This document shows positions 1 through 11,144 of a DNA stretch of 64,000 bases, one piece after another; position 1 is the stretch's first letter, and every line of letters begins with the position of its first letter. The stretch spans positions 4,351,179-4,415,178 of the forward strand of contig NZ_CP026003.1 in NCBI RefSeq assembly GCF_003086795.1, given 5' to 3'. A model generated the notes under the pieces. It did no database searches. It saw nothing but the letters and a program-made list of their open reading frames with translations, and was not told the origin of the DNA. The position numbers were made by a program, and so were the translations under genes. Origin of the DNA: Stenotrophomonas sp. SAU14A_NAIMI4_5. Lineage in GTDB: Bacteria; Pseudomonadota; Gammaproteobacteria; Xanthomonadales; Xanthomonadaceae.

Positions 1-267
1 GCCGTAGTAGGTCACCAGATCGTCCCGGGTCATGGCGTGCCCCCGCACGCCCCACTTCACCGGCTCGGCGGCAAAGCCAATTCGCTTGCCCATCGCCTCA
101 ATAGCAGCCTGCGCGTCGCGCTCGCTCCTGTATTCCAGCGGGGCTGGCGTGCCTATTCTGTACCAGGTGTGGGTGACTTCCTGTGCCGACGCCCCGCCCG
201 CGCACACGGCGGATAACGCAAGGGCAACCCACCCGGCGCCCTGCCGGGCCCATGAATGTTCCTTCAT
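1..267 (-). CDS. Secreted protein of unknown function, N-terminal part (cut by left window edge)
   Basis: The reading frame is open from an ATG at 267 to the window edge (89 codons), so only the N-terminus is visible. The first 27 or so residues form a signal peptide: charged start (MKEHSWAR), hydrophobic core (VALALSAVCAGG) and an ASAQ-type cleavage site. The mature part begins EVTHTWYRIGTP and is soluble-looking. A GAGGA Shine-Dalgarno sequence sits about 6-9 bases before the ATG, which supports this start. I do not recognise the family firmly. Some exported RHS/YD-repeat proteins begin in a similar way, but no YD repeat is visible here, so that is only a possibility. Confidence 0.6.
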   Translation of the reverse strand, partial: MKEHSWARQGAGWVALALSAVCAGGASAQEVTHTWYRIGTPAPLEYRSERDAQAAIEAMGKRIGFAAEPVKWGVRGHAMTRDDLVTYYG

Positions 268-628
268 TGGCATTCCTCGTCCTTGAGCGCGCCGCGCGCG
301 CAGATCTCACAGCCCGAACCGGGCGATTGCATCCGAAGGCGAAAGAAAACCAGATGATTCGGGCGGGCGCAAGGAACCAGCCGCACATTCTGCGGTTATT
401 GGAGAAAAACCAAGCCTCCTGGGAGGTCGACGCGCAGCAGCGGCGTTATCGCTGACGCAAGAAGGTGCTGAAAGCGTCTTTCGCGCTCGTTGAGCGCTGG
501 CACGGTTGCGGCTCCCACGCGGACGGCAGTCGAGCAAGCTCGACTCTACGAGAGCAGGTGATCTTTCGAGCAAGCTCGACGCTACGAGAGCAGGTGATCT
601 GTCGAGCATGGTCGACGCTACGCCGCGA
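268..628. other. Gene-free stretch carrying a tandem SMAG array
   Basis: This 361-base gap lies between the left-edge gene and the Coa1-like gene. It contains the 36-base tandem palindrome array at 529-621 and no convincing gene. Short open frames here have no Shine-Dalgarno sequence and translate into low-complexity Arg/Ala/Pro-rich sequence. The promoter of the left-edge gene should lie in 268-500, but I see no clear -35/-10 pair. Confidence 0.6.
529..621. repeat. Three direct SMAG palindromes at 36-base period
   Basis: Copies start at 529, 565 and 601. Each is a hairpin of the form TCGAGC-AA/AT-GCTCGA (third copy degenerate) followed by CTAC, so each carries the GTAG terminus on the minus strand. 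The spacer GAGAGCAGGTGATCT is identical between copies 1-2 and 2-3. Unlike the inverted doublets elsewhere in the window, all three face the same way. Confidence 0.85.
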
Positions 629-1144
629 TCACAAGGCCAGGGTGAGGGGGCAGTCGCCGCGCTCGCGACACGCCTGCAGCGCGCATTCGCCTGCAGCTTC
701 TGCATCATCCAGCGCGGTCAGGTCGAAGGTCTGCTTGTCCTCGCCCAGCACGTACATCACCGGGTAGTCCCACACGTCGTCGCGGCGGATGCCGGTCACG
801 AACAACCGCCCCTGCCCCTGCGGCCCATCCAGGGCCACGGTGAGGGCGACATCGCGCCGGCCGTCGTAGGCCGTCTGCATGCTGCCCAGCGGCATCGCCT
901 CGGCACGCAGCGGCTCACCGAGCACCTGCACCAGTTCGATGCTGCAGGCGGCGCGGCGCATTGCTTCGCGCATCGGCGGGCTTTCGTGTGCGGCCTCGCT
1001 CCAGCGCAGCACGCTCCAGGCGATCATGCCGCACAGCGCGCCCAGGAACAACACCACCGACAGCGGCATGGCCCAGCGCCAGTGACGGCGCCACCAGCCA
1101 GGGCTGGCAGCGCGGTGGCCGGGGATCGGCGGTGGCAGATGCAT
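629..1144 (-). CDS. Coa1-like (cytochrome oxidase assembly factor 1 family) membrane protein
   Basis: A protein of 171 residues. After a Trp/Arg-rich cytoplasmic N-terminus, one transmembrane helix (about residues 25-46, PLSVVLFLGALCGMIAWSVL) anchors a periplasmic domain. That domain contains SEAAHESPPMREAMRRAACSI, a VLGEP turn and a beta-rich region (VALDGPQGQGRLFV). This layout matches Coa1 family proteins, which in mitochondria assist cytochrome oxidase assembly; the bacterial role is not established. The start has a good AAGGAG site 8 bases upstream. It lies 25 bases downstream of the DPP IV gene on the same strand, so the two are probably co-transcribed. The family call comes from pattern memory. 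Confidence 0.6.
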   Translation of the reverse strand: MHLPPPIPGHRAASPGWWRRHWRWAMPLSVVLFLGALCGMIAWSVLRWSEAAHESPPMREAMRRAACSIELVQVLGEPLRAEAMPLGSMQTAYDGRRDVALTVALDGPQGQGRLFVTGIRRDDVWDYPVMYVLGEDKQTFDLTALDDAEAAGECALQACRERGDCPLTLAL

Positions 1145-1169
1145 CGGCGGGCTCCTTCCCGTGGGTCTG

Positions 1170-3422
<2,253 letters not shown>

Positions 3423-3506
3423 TCACGCGCCAGGCGCGCAGCGGTCGTACCCCCATCCTAACCAAGCCGGTCTGCGAAGGCAGCATGACCTTCTGCCCAT
3501 GGCGCC

Positions 3507-3626
3507 GTGCCGACCAACGGTCGGCACCTACCGTCGCCGGGGTCAGAGCCCTTTGCGTGGCAAAGGGATCCGACCCCGGGCTGGTCGGCATCCACCACCA
3601 GTAGATCCACGCCATGCGTGGATGAT
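3507..3626. repeat. Three different SMAG-type palindromes between DPP IV and the GST gene
   Basis: From left to right: a CCGACC-aac-GGTCGG hairpin ending in CTAC (3507-3532); a longer palindrome GGGGTCAGAGCCCTTTG...CGACCCC (3539-3577); and GTAGATCCACGCCATGCGTGGAT (3601-3624). The three belong to different sequence subfamilies found elsewhere in the window. They fill the gap downstream of the DPP IV start and upstream of the GST gene. Confidence 0.85.
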
Positions 3627-3642
3627 GCCGCCCCTGGGCTGG

Positions 3643-4332
3643 TCAGCGCTGGCCGAACAGGAGCTTGCGCTCTTCCTCGCTCATCGGCTTGCCGGCGTTG
3701 GGGTTCACCTGCTTGCTCAGGGCATAGGCGCGCTGGGTGGCCGGGCGCGCGGCGATGGCGTCGTGCCAGCGCTTCAGGTTCGGGAAGGCGGCGAAATCTA
3801 CCGGAATCTTGTCGTAAGCGCCAATCCACGGGTAGCTGGCCATGTCGGCGATGGTGTAGTCATCACCCGCCAGGAAGGCGTAATCGGCCAGGCGCTTGTC
3901 CATCACCCCGTGCAGGCGGCGCACTTCGTTGTCATAGCGCTCGACAGCGTAGGGGATCTTTTCCGGGGCATAGACATTGAAGTGGCCCATCTGGCCGCTC
4001 ATCGGGCCCAGCCCGGCCATCTGCCAGAACAGCCATTCCAGGGTGGTGACGCGGCCGCGCGCGTCGCTGGGCAGGAACTGGCCGGTCTTCTCGGCCAGGT
4101 ACAGCAGGATCGCGCCGGATTCGAACACGCTCTGCGGGGCGCCGCCATCGGCCGGGGCATGGTCGACGATGGCCGGCATCTTGTTGTTGGGCGAAATCGC
4201 CAGGAATTCCGGCTTGAACTGGTCACCCGAGCCGATGTTGACCGGGTGGATGCGGTATTCCAGGCCGGCTTCCTCCAGCAGCAGGGTGACTTTGTGGCCG
4301 TTGGGGGTGGGCCAGTAATACAGGTCGATCAT
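3643..4332 (-). CDS. yfcG: Glutathione S-transferase, Nu class (YfcG-type disulfide-bond oxidoreductase)
   Basis: A protein of 229 residues that closely follows E. coli YfcG from end to end: MIDLYYWPTPNGHKV at the N-terminus, ISPNNKMPAIVDH in the thioredoxin-fold domain, and SGAILLYLAEKTGQFLP at the domain junction. The helical C-terminal domain contains WLFWQMAGLGPM. YfcG enzymes are cytosolic and act as glutathione-dependent disulfide reductases using Thr/Asn in the TPNG loop (Asn11 here) instead of a cysteine. Length is normal. It is divergent from yqhA with about 110 bases between starts, so it is probably a single-gene unit. Confidence 0.9.
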   Translation of the reverse strand: MIDLYYWPTPNGHKVTLLLEEAGLEYRIHPVNIGSGDQFKPEFLAISPNNKMPAIVDHAPADGGAPQSVFESGAILLYLAEKTGQFLPSDARGRVTTLEWLFWQMAGLGPMSGQMGHFNVYAPEKIPYAVERYDNEVRRLHGVMDKRLADYAFLAGDDYTIADMASYPWIGAYDKIPVDFAAFPNLKRWHDAIAARPATQRAYALSKQVNPNAGKPMSEEERKLLFGQR

Positions 4333-4443
4333 GGCGTCGGCTCGGGGTTCGGAAGGAACCTGAAGTCTAGTGCGTGAGTTGGCTTGGCACCGTCATGGTG
4401 GCCCGGTAACCTCGCCTCTCCCTCGAAACGCAGCATCCCCCGC

Positions 4444-5070
4444 ATGAGTGCAAACCGCCTGCCGCCCTCCCCGCTGTCCAACCTGATCTTCGCCTCGCGC
4501 TGGCTGCAGCTGCCGCTGTACCTGGGCCTGATCGTGGCGCAGTGCGTCTATGTGTTCCTGTTCGGCAAGGAACTGTGGCACCTGATTTCGCATTCGGCCT
4601 CGATGGGCGAGCAGCAGATCATGCTGATCGTGCTGGGCCTGATCGACGTGGTGATGATTTCCAACCTGCTGGTGATGGTGATCGTGGGCGGTTACGAGAC
4701 CTTCGTGTCGCGCCTGCGCCTGGAAGGCCACCCGGACCAGCCGGAGTGGCTGAGCCACGTCAACGCCAGCGTGCTGAAGGTGAAGCTGGCGATGGCGATC
4801 ATCGGCATCTCCTCGATCCACCTGCTGAAGACGTTCATCGGCACCGGCGCACTGGGCGGCATTCCGCTGTGCCCGCCGGAGCGCATGGCCACCGCTGCCG
4901 CCAACATCGGCGAGCAGACCTGCGCCACCCTCACCGCCGATGGCGTGCTGTGGCAGACCATCATCCACTGCGTGTTCATCCTGTCGGCGATCGGCATCGC
5001 CTGGACCGACAAGCTGATGTCCGGCGGCCACGACAAGGCCGACAGCCACGGCAAGACCGCCGAGCATTGA
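4444..5070 (+). CDS. yqhA: UPF0114 family inner-membrane protein YqhA
   Basis: A protein of 208 residues with four predicted transmembrane segments: [58 protein letters not shown] and [16 protein letters not shown]. The order and loops match E. coli YqhA, with the conserved SRWL start, GYE.FVSRL after the second segment and SSIHLL. A longer in-frame start at 4384 exists but would add an unconserved, proline-rich extension, so the ATG at 4444 is chosen. Function of the family is unknown. A loop insertion containing two Cys (IPLCPPERM...EQTCATL) before the last segment is longer than in E. coli. Confidence 0.87.
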   Translation: MSANRLPPSPLSNLIFASRWLQLPLYLGLIVAQCVYVFLFGKELWHLISHSASMGEQQIMLIVLGLIDVVMISNLLVMVIVGGYETFVSRLRLEGHPDQPEWLSHVNASVLKVKLAMAIIGISSIHLLKTFIGTGALGGIPLCPPERMATAAANIGEQTCATLTADGVLWQTIIHCVFILSAIGIAWTDKLMSGGHDKADSHGKTAEH

Positions 5071-5077
5071 CCTGACG

Positions 5078-5110
5078 AGGCGATGGCGACACCTGATGTC
5101 GTCATCGCCT
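5078..5110 (+). terminator. Strong hairpin after yqhA
   Basis: A 14-base stem (AGGCGATGGCGACA paired with TGTCGTCATCGCCT, one wobble) with a five-base loop starts 8 bases after the yqhA stop. There is no T-run, so it may be a Rho-assisted stop or an mRNA stabiliser. Confidence 0.55.
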
Positions 5111-5268
5111 CTGGCCCGCCCTTGTACGCAAGGGTCGGCGGGATGCTAGATTGCACCCTCGCCGTTGCCGGCGGCGGCGTCGGGAAACGCCAGCCGCCAC
5201 GCCCGGACCCCGGTCCCGGCCATGCAGATCCACGGCTTACGTAACGTCGTCTTCTAAAGGGGAGCAGG

Positions 5269-6273
5269 ATGTCGCACGTCACAACGATCGCTGCCGCGCG
5301 CCGGTGGATGCCGGTTGCCCTGGCACTGGCACTGGCTGCCTGTTCGGGCAAGGAAGAAACACCGGCACCGGCCGCCGAAGGGGCTGCCGCACCCGCCAGC
5401 ACGCCTGCCGCACCGGCCGTGGCGGCCAAGGTGCAGTCGATGGGCACCGAACAGCTGCGCGATTCGGCCAGCCGTGCCCTGGCCGAGAACCGCATGTACG
5501 CGCCGGCCGGCGACAACGCCATCGAGTACTACATCGCCCTGCGTGACAAGACGCCGGACGACGCCTCGGTGAAGAGCGCGCTGACCGACCTGCTGCCCTA
5601 CACCCTGATTGCCGCCGAGCAGCACCTGGGCCGCGAGGACTTCGCCGAAGCCCAGCGCCTGGTGGCCCTGATCGAGAAGGTCGACCCATCCGCGCCGGCC
5701 CTGCCGCGCCTGAAGGAAGGCCTGACCAGGAGCGTGCAGGTGGCCGCCAAGCGCACCGAGGACGAGACCGCCAAGGTCAAGAAGGACGCCGAGGACCGCG
5801 CCAAGCAGCTGGTTGAACAGCAGCGCCTGGCCGAGCAGCGCGCCAAGGAAGCCGACGCGGCCAAGCAGATTGCCGCCCAGCAGGACGCGGCCCGCCGCGA
5901 CAGCGAGCGCCAGGACGCCGAACGCCAGGCCGCCGCGCGTCGCGATGCCGAACAGAAGCAGCAGCAGGCCGCGGCCCAGCAGGCCAGTGCCGCGCGAGCC
6001 GCCGCTGCGACCGCCGCGCCAACCCTGCGCCCGGTCAGCACCCCGGCCCCGCGTTATCCGGCCGAAGCCCTGCGCTCGGGCACCTCGGGCGAAGTGCTGA
6101 TGGAAATCACCGTCGGTACCGACGGCTCGGTGACCAACGCCCGCGTGCTGCGTGCGACGCCGTCGCGCGTCTTCGACCGCGAAGCGCTGAACGCCGTGAA
6201 GCGCTGGCGCTTCGAACCGGTTGGTGCCCCGGTCACCACCCGCCGCACCCTGGTGTTCGCACCGGGCGGCTGA
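5269..6273 (+). CDS. TonB C-terminal domain lipoprotein
   Basis: A protein of 334 residues. A lipoprotein signal peptide ends in the lipobox LAAC (MPVALALALAACSG), so the mature protein should be lipid-anchored. An Ala/Pro-rich linker follows, then a helical domain with tetratricopeptide-like spacing. Next comes a long charged region rich in Lys/Glu/Arg/Ala/Gln (about residues 150-250), probably coiled coil. The C-terminal 75 or so residues are a TonB domain: PRYPAEALRSGTSGEV, TDGSVTNARVLRATPSRVFDREALNAVKRWRFEP. Canonical TonB is anchored by an N-terminal transmembrane helix, so a lipoprotein version would span the periplasm from a lipid anchor. No exbB/exbD lies nearby. Shine-Dalgarno GGGGAG lies about 5 bases before the ATG. 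Confidence 0.8.
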   Translation: MSHVTTIAAARRWMPVALALALAACSGKEETPAPAAEGAAAPASTPAAPAVAAKVQSMGTEQLRDSASRALAENRMYAPAGDNAIEYYIALRDKTPDDASVKSALTDLLPYTLIAAEQHLGREDFAEAQRLVALIEKVDPSAPALPRLKEGLTRSVQVAAKRTEDETAKVKKDAEDRAKQLVEQQRLAEQRAKEADAAKQIAAQQDAARRDSERQDAERQAAARRDAEQKQQQAAAQQASAARAAAATAAPTLRPVSTPAPRYPAEALRSGTSGEVLMEITVGTDGSVTNARVLRATPSRVFDREALNAVKRWRFEPVGAPVTTRRTLVFAPGG

Positions 6274-6284
6274 CCAGGCCTCCG

Positions 6285-6307
6285 GTAGCGCCGGGCCATG
6301 CCCGGCG
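6285..6307. repeat. SMAG palindrome (GTAGCGCCGGG subfamily)
   Basis: Single copy of GTAG followed by CGCCGGGCC-AT-GCCCGGCG, 12 bases after the TonB-domain gene. Confidence 0.85.
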
Positions 6308-6319
6308 AGACACCCTCAA

Positions 6320-6351
6320 AAGGCCCGGAGCGATCCGGGCCTTGTCTGTTT
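6320..6351. terminator. Bidirectional intrinsic terminator
   Basis: Perfect 10-base stem AAGGCCCGGA / TCCGGGCCTT with a GCGA loop. Rightward it is followed by GTCTGTTT, leftward by TTTTGAG. It serves both the TonB-domain gene and the convergent small gene. Confidence 0.8.
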
Positions 6352-6605
6352 CAGCGCTCGCCGTCGATCAGCTGCTGCAGCGCCGGATCACGCGCCGTCA
6401 GCACCTGGAAGAGGCCGAGCGCGTGCAATGCCGGCATCAAGCTGCGCAGATCGGTCTCGGCGGCAGCACGTGTGGCATCGCTGCCTGTCGGATCCTGCCA
6501 GTCGCGCACGCTGGCGAGGAAGGCGCCGACGCTGCCCTTGCGCACGGTCAGCCCGTTCACCTGCACGTCGTCCTGCTGGTCGGGAAGGATGTCCTGCGGT
6601 TTCAT
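6351..6605 (-). CDS. Small conserved-looking cytoplasmic protein of unknown function (84 aa)
   Basis: It begins MKPQDILPDQQDDVQVNG and ends LQQLIDGER. There is no signal peptide or membrane helix; the composition is ordinary, acidic and probably helical in the C-terminal half (AAAETDLRSLMPALHALGLFQVL). The ATG at 6605 has a GGGAG site 8 bases upstream. The codon pattern and clean boundaries support a real gene. It is transcribed divergently from the AraC regulator at 6683 with a 77-base shared promoter gap, so the regulator may control it. I do not recognise the family. Confidence 0.65.
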   Translation of the reverse strand: MKPQDILPDQQDDVQVNGLTVRKGSVGAFLASVRDWQDPTGSDATRAAAETDLRSLMPALHALGLFQVLTARDPALQQLIDGER

Positions 6606-6682
6606 GGGAAGTGCTCCCTGGGGATGGACGCCCAGTGTCAGGCTTGCGGCGCGGCCGTTCTGCCGTATAACTGCCAATTGAT

Positions 6683-7471
6683 ATGGCAGACCAGCCAAAC
6701 CCGACGCCCTTGATCGAACCCGCACTGGCTGACGCTGGCAGCGGGCCGTGGCTGCTGGGCGCGCAGCTGGCAATGACAGGACCACGCCGCACCGCGCGGC
6801 ACCGGCACGCACGCGGACAGTTGCTGGGTGCACATCACGGCCTGCTGCGCATTGAAGTGGGTAACCATCACTGGCTGTTGCCTGCCGGCCACGTCGCCTG
6901 GGTGCCGCCTGATCTGCCACACGCACTCGCCAGCATCGATGCCTTCGATGGTTGGAGCCTGTACTTCAGCACTGCGACTTGCACTGCATTGCCAGCTGCG
7001 CCGCGTGTATTCCAGCCCAGCGTGCTGTTGCAGGCGGCTCTACCGCGTGCCCTGCAGTGGCCGCATGGCGCTCTGGAGGATGCGCAGCTGAGGCTGGCGG
7101 GCGTGATTGCCGACGAGATTGGCAGCAGCACTCCCCTGCCGCTTGCGCTGCCGCAACCGCGCGACCGTCGCTTGCGGCGCATTACCGCCGCGCTGGCGCG
7201 CGCACCGCATGACAAGCGCAGCGTTGAAGACTGGGCCCTTGCCAGTGCGCTGTCCGGCCGCAGCCTGGCCCGCCATTGGCTGGCCGAAACAGGCATGACG
7301 CTGGGCCAGTGGCGGCAGCGCCTTCGGGTGCTTCTGGCGCTGCCGCGTCTGCTGGCAGGGGAAACGGTCATCGAGGTCGCGTTGTCGATGGGCTATGACA
7401 CGCCCAGTGCGTTCATTGCCGTGTTCAAGCGCGAGATGGGGGTGACGCCGGCGCGGTATGGCGTGCGGTGA
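6683..7471 (+). CDS. AraC family transcriptional regulator
   Basis: A protein of 262 residues. The N-terminal half is a cupin-like sensing domain (TARHRHARGQLLGAHHGLLRIEVGNHHWLLPAGHVAWVPPDLPHAL). The C-terminal 100 or so residues are a double helix-turn-helix domain: the first HTH around SVEDWALASALSGRSLARHWLAETGMTLGQWRQRLR, the second around ETVIEVALSMGYDTPSAFIAVFKREMGVTPARY, the latter a textbook AraC signature. The inducer is unknown; the HRHARGQ loop resembles metal-binding cupins of this family. It is divergent from the 84-residue gene, its most likely target. Confidence 0.88.
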   Translation: MADQPNPTPLIEPALADAGSGPWLLGAQLAMTGPRRTARHRHARGQLLGAHHGLLRIEVGNHHWLLPAGHVAWVPPDLPHALASIDAFDGWSLYFSTATCTALPAAPRVFQPSVLLQAALPRALQWPHGALEDAQLRLAGVIADEIGSSTPLPLALPQPRDRRLRRITAALARAPHDKRSVEDWALASALSGRSLARHWLAETGMTLGQWRQRLRVLLALPRLLAGETVIEVALSMGYDTPSAFIAVFKREMGVTPARYGVR

Positions 7472-7498
7472 CGCCCGTCATGGCGGATCGGAAAACAA

Positions 7499-7523
7499 CG
7501 AGGCCCGGCGTGACCGGGCCTCG
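7499..7523. terminator. Bidirectional intrinsic terminator
   Basis: Ten-base perfect stem CGAGGCCCGG / CCGGGCCTCG with a five-base loop between the convergent AraC gene and ABC permease gene. On the minus strand it is followed by TTGTTTTCC, a T-rich tail that ends the leftward exporter operon. Confidence 0.8.
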
Positions 7524-7532
7524 CTGCACATC

Positions 7533-7556
7533 CGCCGGGCGTGGCCAGGCGCTACC
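7533..7556. repeat. Degenerate SMAG palindrome
   Basis: Minus-strand copy of the GTAGCGCC...GGGCG subfamily with one stem mismatch, just beyond the terminator at 7499-7523. Confidence 0.65.
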
Positions 7557-7564
7557 GGTTGCGA

Positions 7565-8745
7565 TCAGCCGGAGATGGCCAAGCGTTCCTGGTGGTAGCG
7601 GCGCACGGCGGCGAACCACAGGATTGCGGCCAGGCCGAGGCTTGCGCCCAGGTAGATCGCCCAGATGGTCGGGGTGATCACTTCGTGGCGGATCACCTTC
7701 AGCAGCATCTGGTTCTGCGACAGGAACGGCACGGCGTACTGCCACAGCTGGCTCTTCACCGGGTAGGCCATCAGCGCATAGCCCGGCAGCATCGGCAGCA
7801 GCACCAGCCAGGTCATGTGGCTCTGTGCCTCCTTCATGCTCTTGGCCGCGGCCGACAGGTAGGTCAGCAGCGAGGTGCCGATCAGCAGCATCGGCAGCAT
7901 CACCAGCAGCATCTGCACCATCGAGAGGATGTTCATGTTGAGCTGGCGGCTGACGTTGCCGGAGGCGAACTGGGCGCTGACCTTGAACGCGACCAGTGTC
8001 AGCAGCAGCGACACGAACCCGACCACGCAGGCGGCGCCGATCTTGCCGCTGACGATCGCGCTGCGCGAGCCGGGCGTGGCCAGCAACGGCTCCAGCGATT
8101 GCCGCTCACGTTCGCCGGCGGTGGTGTCCATCACCAGGTACGCGCCGCCGATGAACGAGGTCAGGGTCAACAGCACCGGCAGCAGCATCGACAGCATCAT
8201 GCCGCGCTTGGCTTCGGTACTGGCCATGTCCTGGGTGGCCATGTCGAGAGGTCGTGCGACCTGCGCATCGACGCCACGGGCCATCAGGCGCAGCGCCCCC
8301 ACCTGCCCGTTGTAGGTGGACAGCGCCGCCTGCAGGCGTGCCGTGGGCACCTCGGCGGCACGCCGCGTGCTGTCACGGATCACCTCCACCAGCGCCGGCT
8401 TGCCGTCAGCCCAGTCCTTGCCGAAATCGGCGCTGATGCGCAGCGCCACGTCGATGTCCTGGGCGCGGATCGCCTCGGCCAGGTCATCCGGCGCCGCGGT
8501 GGTGTTCAGGCCCTGCGCGGCGAGAAAGCGGACCAGGTTCGGTGCGTGCTCGGCACCGATGGTGGGGATGTCCAGCGGCTGTTCGATCTGCGTGCGGAAG
8601 CGGCTTTCCGACAGCTTGCCCATGCCCAGGATCAGCAGCGGGTACAGCAGCGGGCCGAACAGCAGGGTCAGCGCCAGGGTGCGGCGGTCACGCGAGAGGT
8701 CGCGCAGTTCCTTGCGCATCACCGTCATCAGGGTCGACATCATGC

Positions 8746-8749
<4 letters not shown>
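7565..8749 (-). CDS. ABC transporter permease, NatB/ABC-2 type
   Basis: A protein of 394 residues. The first transmembrane helix (about 25-45, TLALTLLFGPLLYPLLILGMG) is followed by a large extracytoplasmic domain of about 150 residues. Five further helices occupy the C-terminal half. This is the layout of NatB-like sodium/drug exporters, and the conserved GERERQSLEPLLATPGSR motif (DRERGTLE..L..P type) is clearly present. The start codon overlaps the stop of the upstream ATPase gene (ATGA), indicating translational coupling. With the ATPase it should form an exporter; the substrate is unknown, sodium export being known only for the B. subtilis namesake. Confidence 0.85.
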
Positions 8750-9488
<739 letters not shown>

Positions 9489-9501
<13 letters not shown>

Positions 9502-11027
9502 CCGTTGAACGAGGTGAACGCCGGCACGTGGCTCAGCGTGTCCAGGCAGCTGGCGTCGAGCGCCTTGGCATCGTTGGCATCGATGAACTGGCCCAGCAGG
9601 CGCGGCATGCAGCCGGCGGTGAGGGTGCCGTGGCCCTGGCCGCGGGCGACCAGCGCGCGGCCGTTGGGCAGGCCCTTGAGCACCTGTTCGGCGTAGCGCG
9701 GCGGAGTCACCGGATCCACTTCACCGGACAGCAGCAGCACCGGCAGGTCGCTCTTCAGCGGTGCGGTGAGCGTGGCCGCAGCCGGCTGGTGCGGCCACAC
9801 CGGGCAGGCGGCGAAGAACGCACGCGCCGCTTCCGGGCCGAACAGATCATCGTCGCTGGTGGCCGGTGCCTGGTAGCGCGGTGCATCCTCGCTGCAGATG
9901 ACCGACCACTGCATGCCACGGTTGATCTGGAAATCCATGGTGCGGGTCGCGCCGCGTGCCAGCGAAGCCAGCGGCGCGTAGCGGCCCTGTGCGGCTTCGT
10001 CCAGCACCAGCGGCAGCAGCGAGGAATACTCGGGCACGTAGGAGAAGGCGAAGGCCAGGCCGACCACGCTGTCCGGGGTCAGCACGTCCTGGCGCGGCGC
10101 GTTGGTGCCCGGGTCGCGGTAATCGACGGTGACCGGTGCGCGGCGCAGGGTGTCGACCACGCTGCGCAGCTGGGTGCGGGTATCGACCGGGAAGCGCTTG
10201 CTGCACGCGGCATCCTTGCGGCACTGCGCGGACTGCAGGGTGATGGCGTTGTCGAAGGTGTTGGCGAACTCGCCGCCGACCACCAGATCGTTGGGCACGA
10301 CGCCGTCGATGACCAGGCTGCGGGTGTGCTGCGGGTAGGCGATCGCGTAACGCTGGGCCACGCGGGTGCCGTAGGAGCCGCCGACCAGGTTCAGCTTGTC
10401 CGCGCCCAGCGCCTGGCGCACCGCGTCCAGATCGGCGATGGCCTCGGCGGTGGTGTAGAAGCGCGCATCGGCGCGCCCCTGCAGCGATGCCGCGCACTGC
10501 TGCGCGTAGTCGCGCAGCAGCGCCTCGCTCGGCGCCGCGTCCTCGTCCATCTGCAGCGGCTTGCCGTCCGCGCCCAGGCAACTGAGCGGGTTGGAACCGC
10601 CGGTGCCGCGCTGGTCGATCAGGAACACATCACGCTGCTTGCGCACCTGGCGCAGGGCCGTATCGACGATGACTGCCACTTCACTGGCCGCCTGGCCGGG
10701 GCCGCCGGCGAGGAAGAACACAGGGTCAGGCTGGCCGTTGCCGCTGTCATCCGATTCCAGCCAGGCAATGCGCAGGTCGATCTTGCGGCCCTCGGGATGG
10801 GCGCGATCTTCGGGCACCTGCAGCGTGCCGCACTGGGCTTCGACGTTGGCGCTGGCGCCGACCGTGGTCAGCGTGCACGGACGGAACTCGATCGCCCCGT
10901 AGCGCTGGCTCGGCGTGTCATTGCCGTCGGCGGCACCGGGAGCGGTTGCACTGCAGCCGGCAAGCATCGCGCCGGCAAACAGCATGCTGGCCGATCGCCT
11001 GGCCAGTCGGAAAGGGTGTTTTTGCAT
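9489..11027 (-). CDS. Exported alpha/beta hydrolase (S33 tripeptidyl-aminopeptidase-like lipoprotein)
   Basis: A protein of 512 residues. A lipoprotein signal peptide ends in LAGC (Cys25). The catalytic core has the oxyanion motif FFLAGGPGQ, IDQRGTGGSNPLSC, the nucleophile in VGGSYGTR (Ser218), the acid in LLLSGEVDPVTPP and the histidine in ARGQGHGTL. A TAP-like C-terminal region is present. Relatives of this group are proline-type or tripeptidyl aminopeptidases and microcin/antibiotic-processing hydrolases. It is the first gene of an operon with the NatAB-like exporter, which raises the possibility that hydrolase and pump act on the same peptide or drug. That link is inference. An AGGGGAA site lies about 10 bases before the ATG. 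Confidence 0.85.
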
Positions 11028-11144
11028 CGTGCTTGATTCCCCTGGAGGACGTTCCTGTCGACCACGACGCAGCGCCGCGGCAGATGTGACCCACTTTCGA
11101 ACAAACTTACACGGCCCCGGCGCTGGCGGCGATGGGCAATCGCG

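Noticed and set aside
183..708. Short genes in 183-455, 307-708 or 506-1327
   Set aside because: They read through the tandem palindromes or antisense to real genes, lack ribosome-binding sites and have skewed composition.
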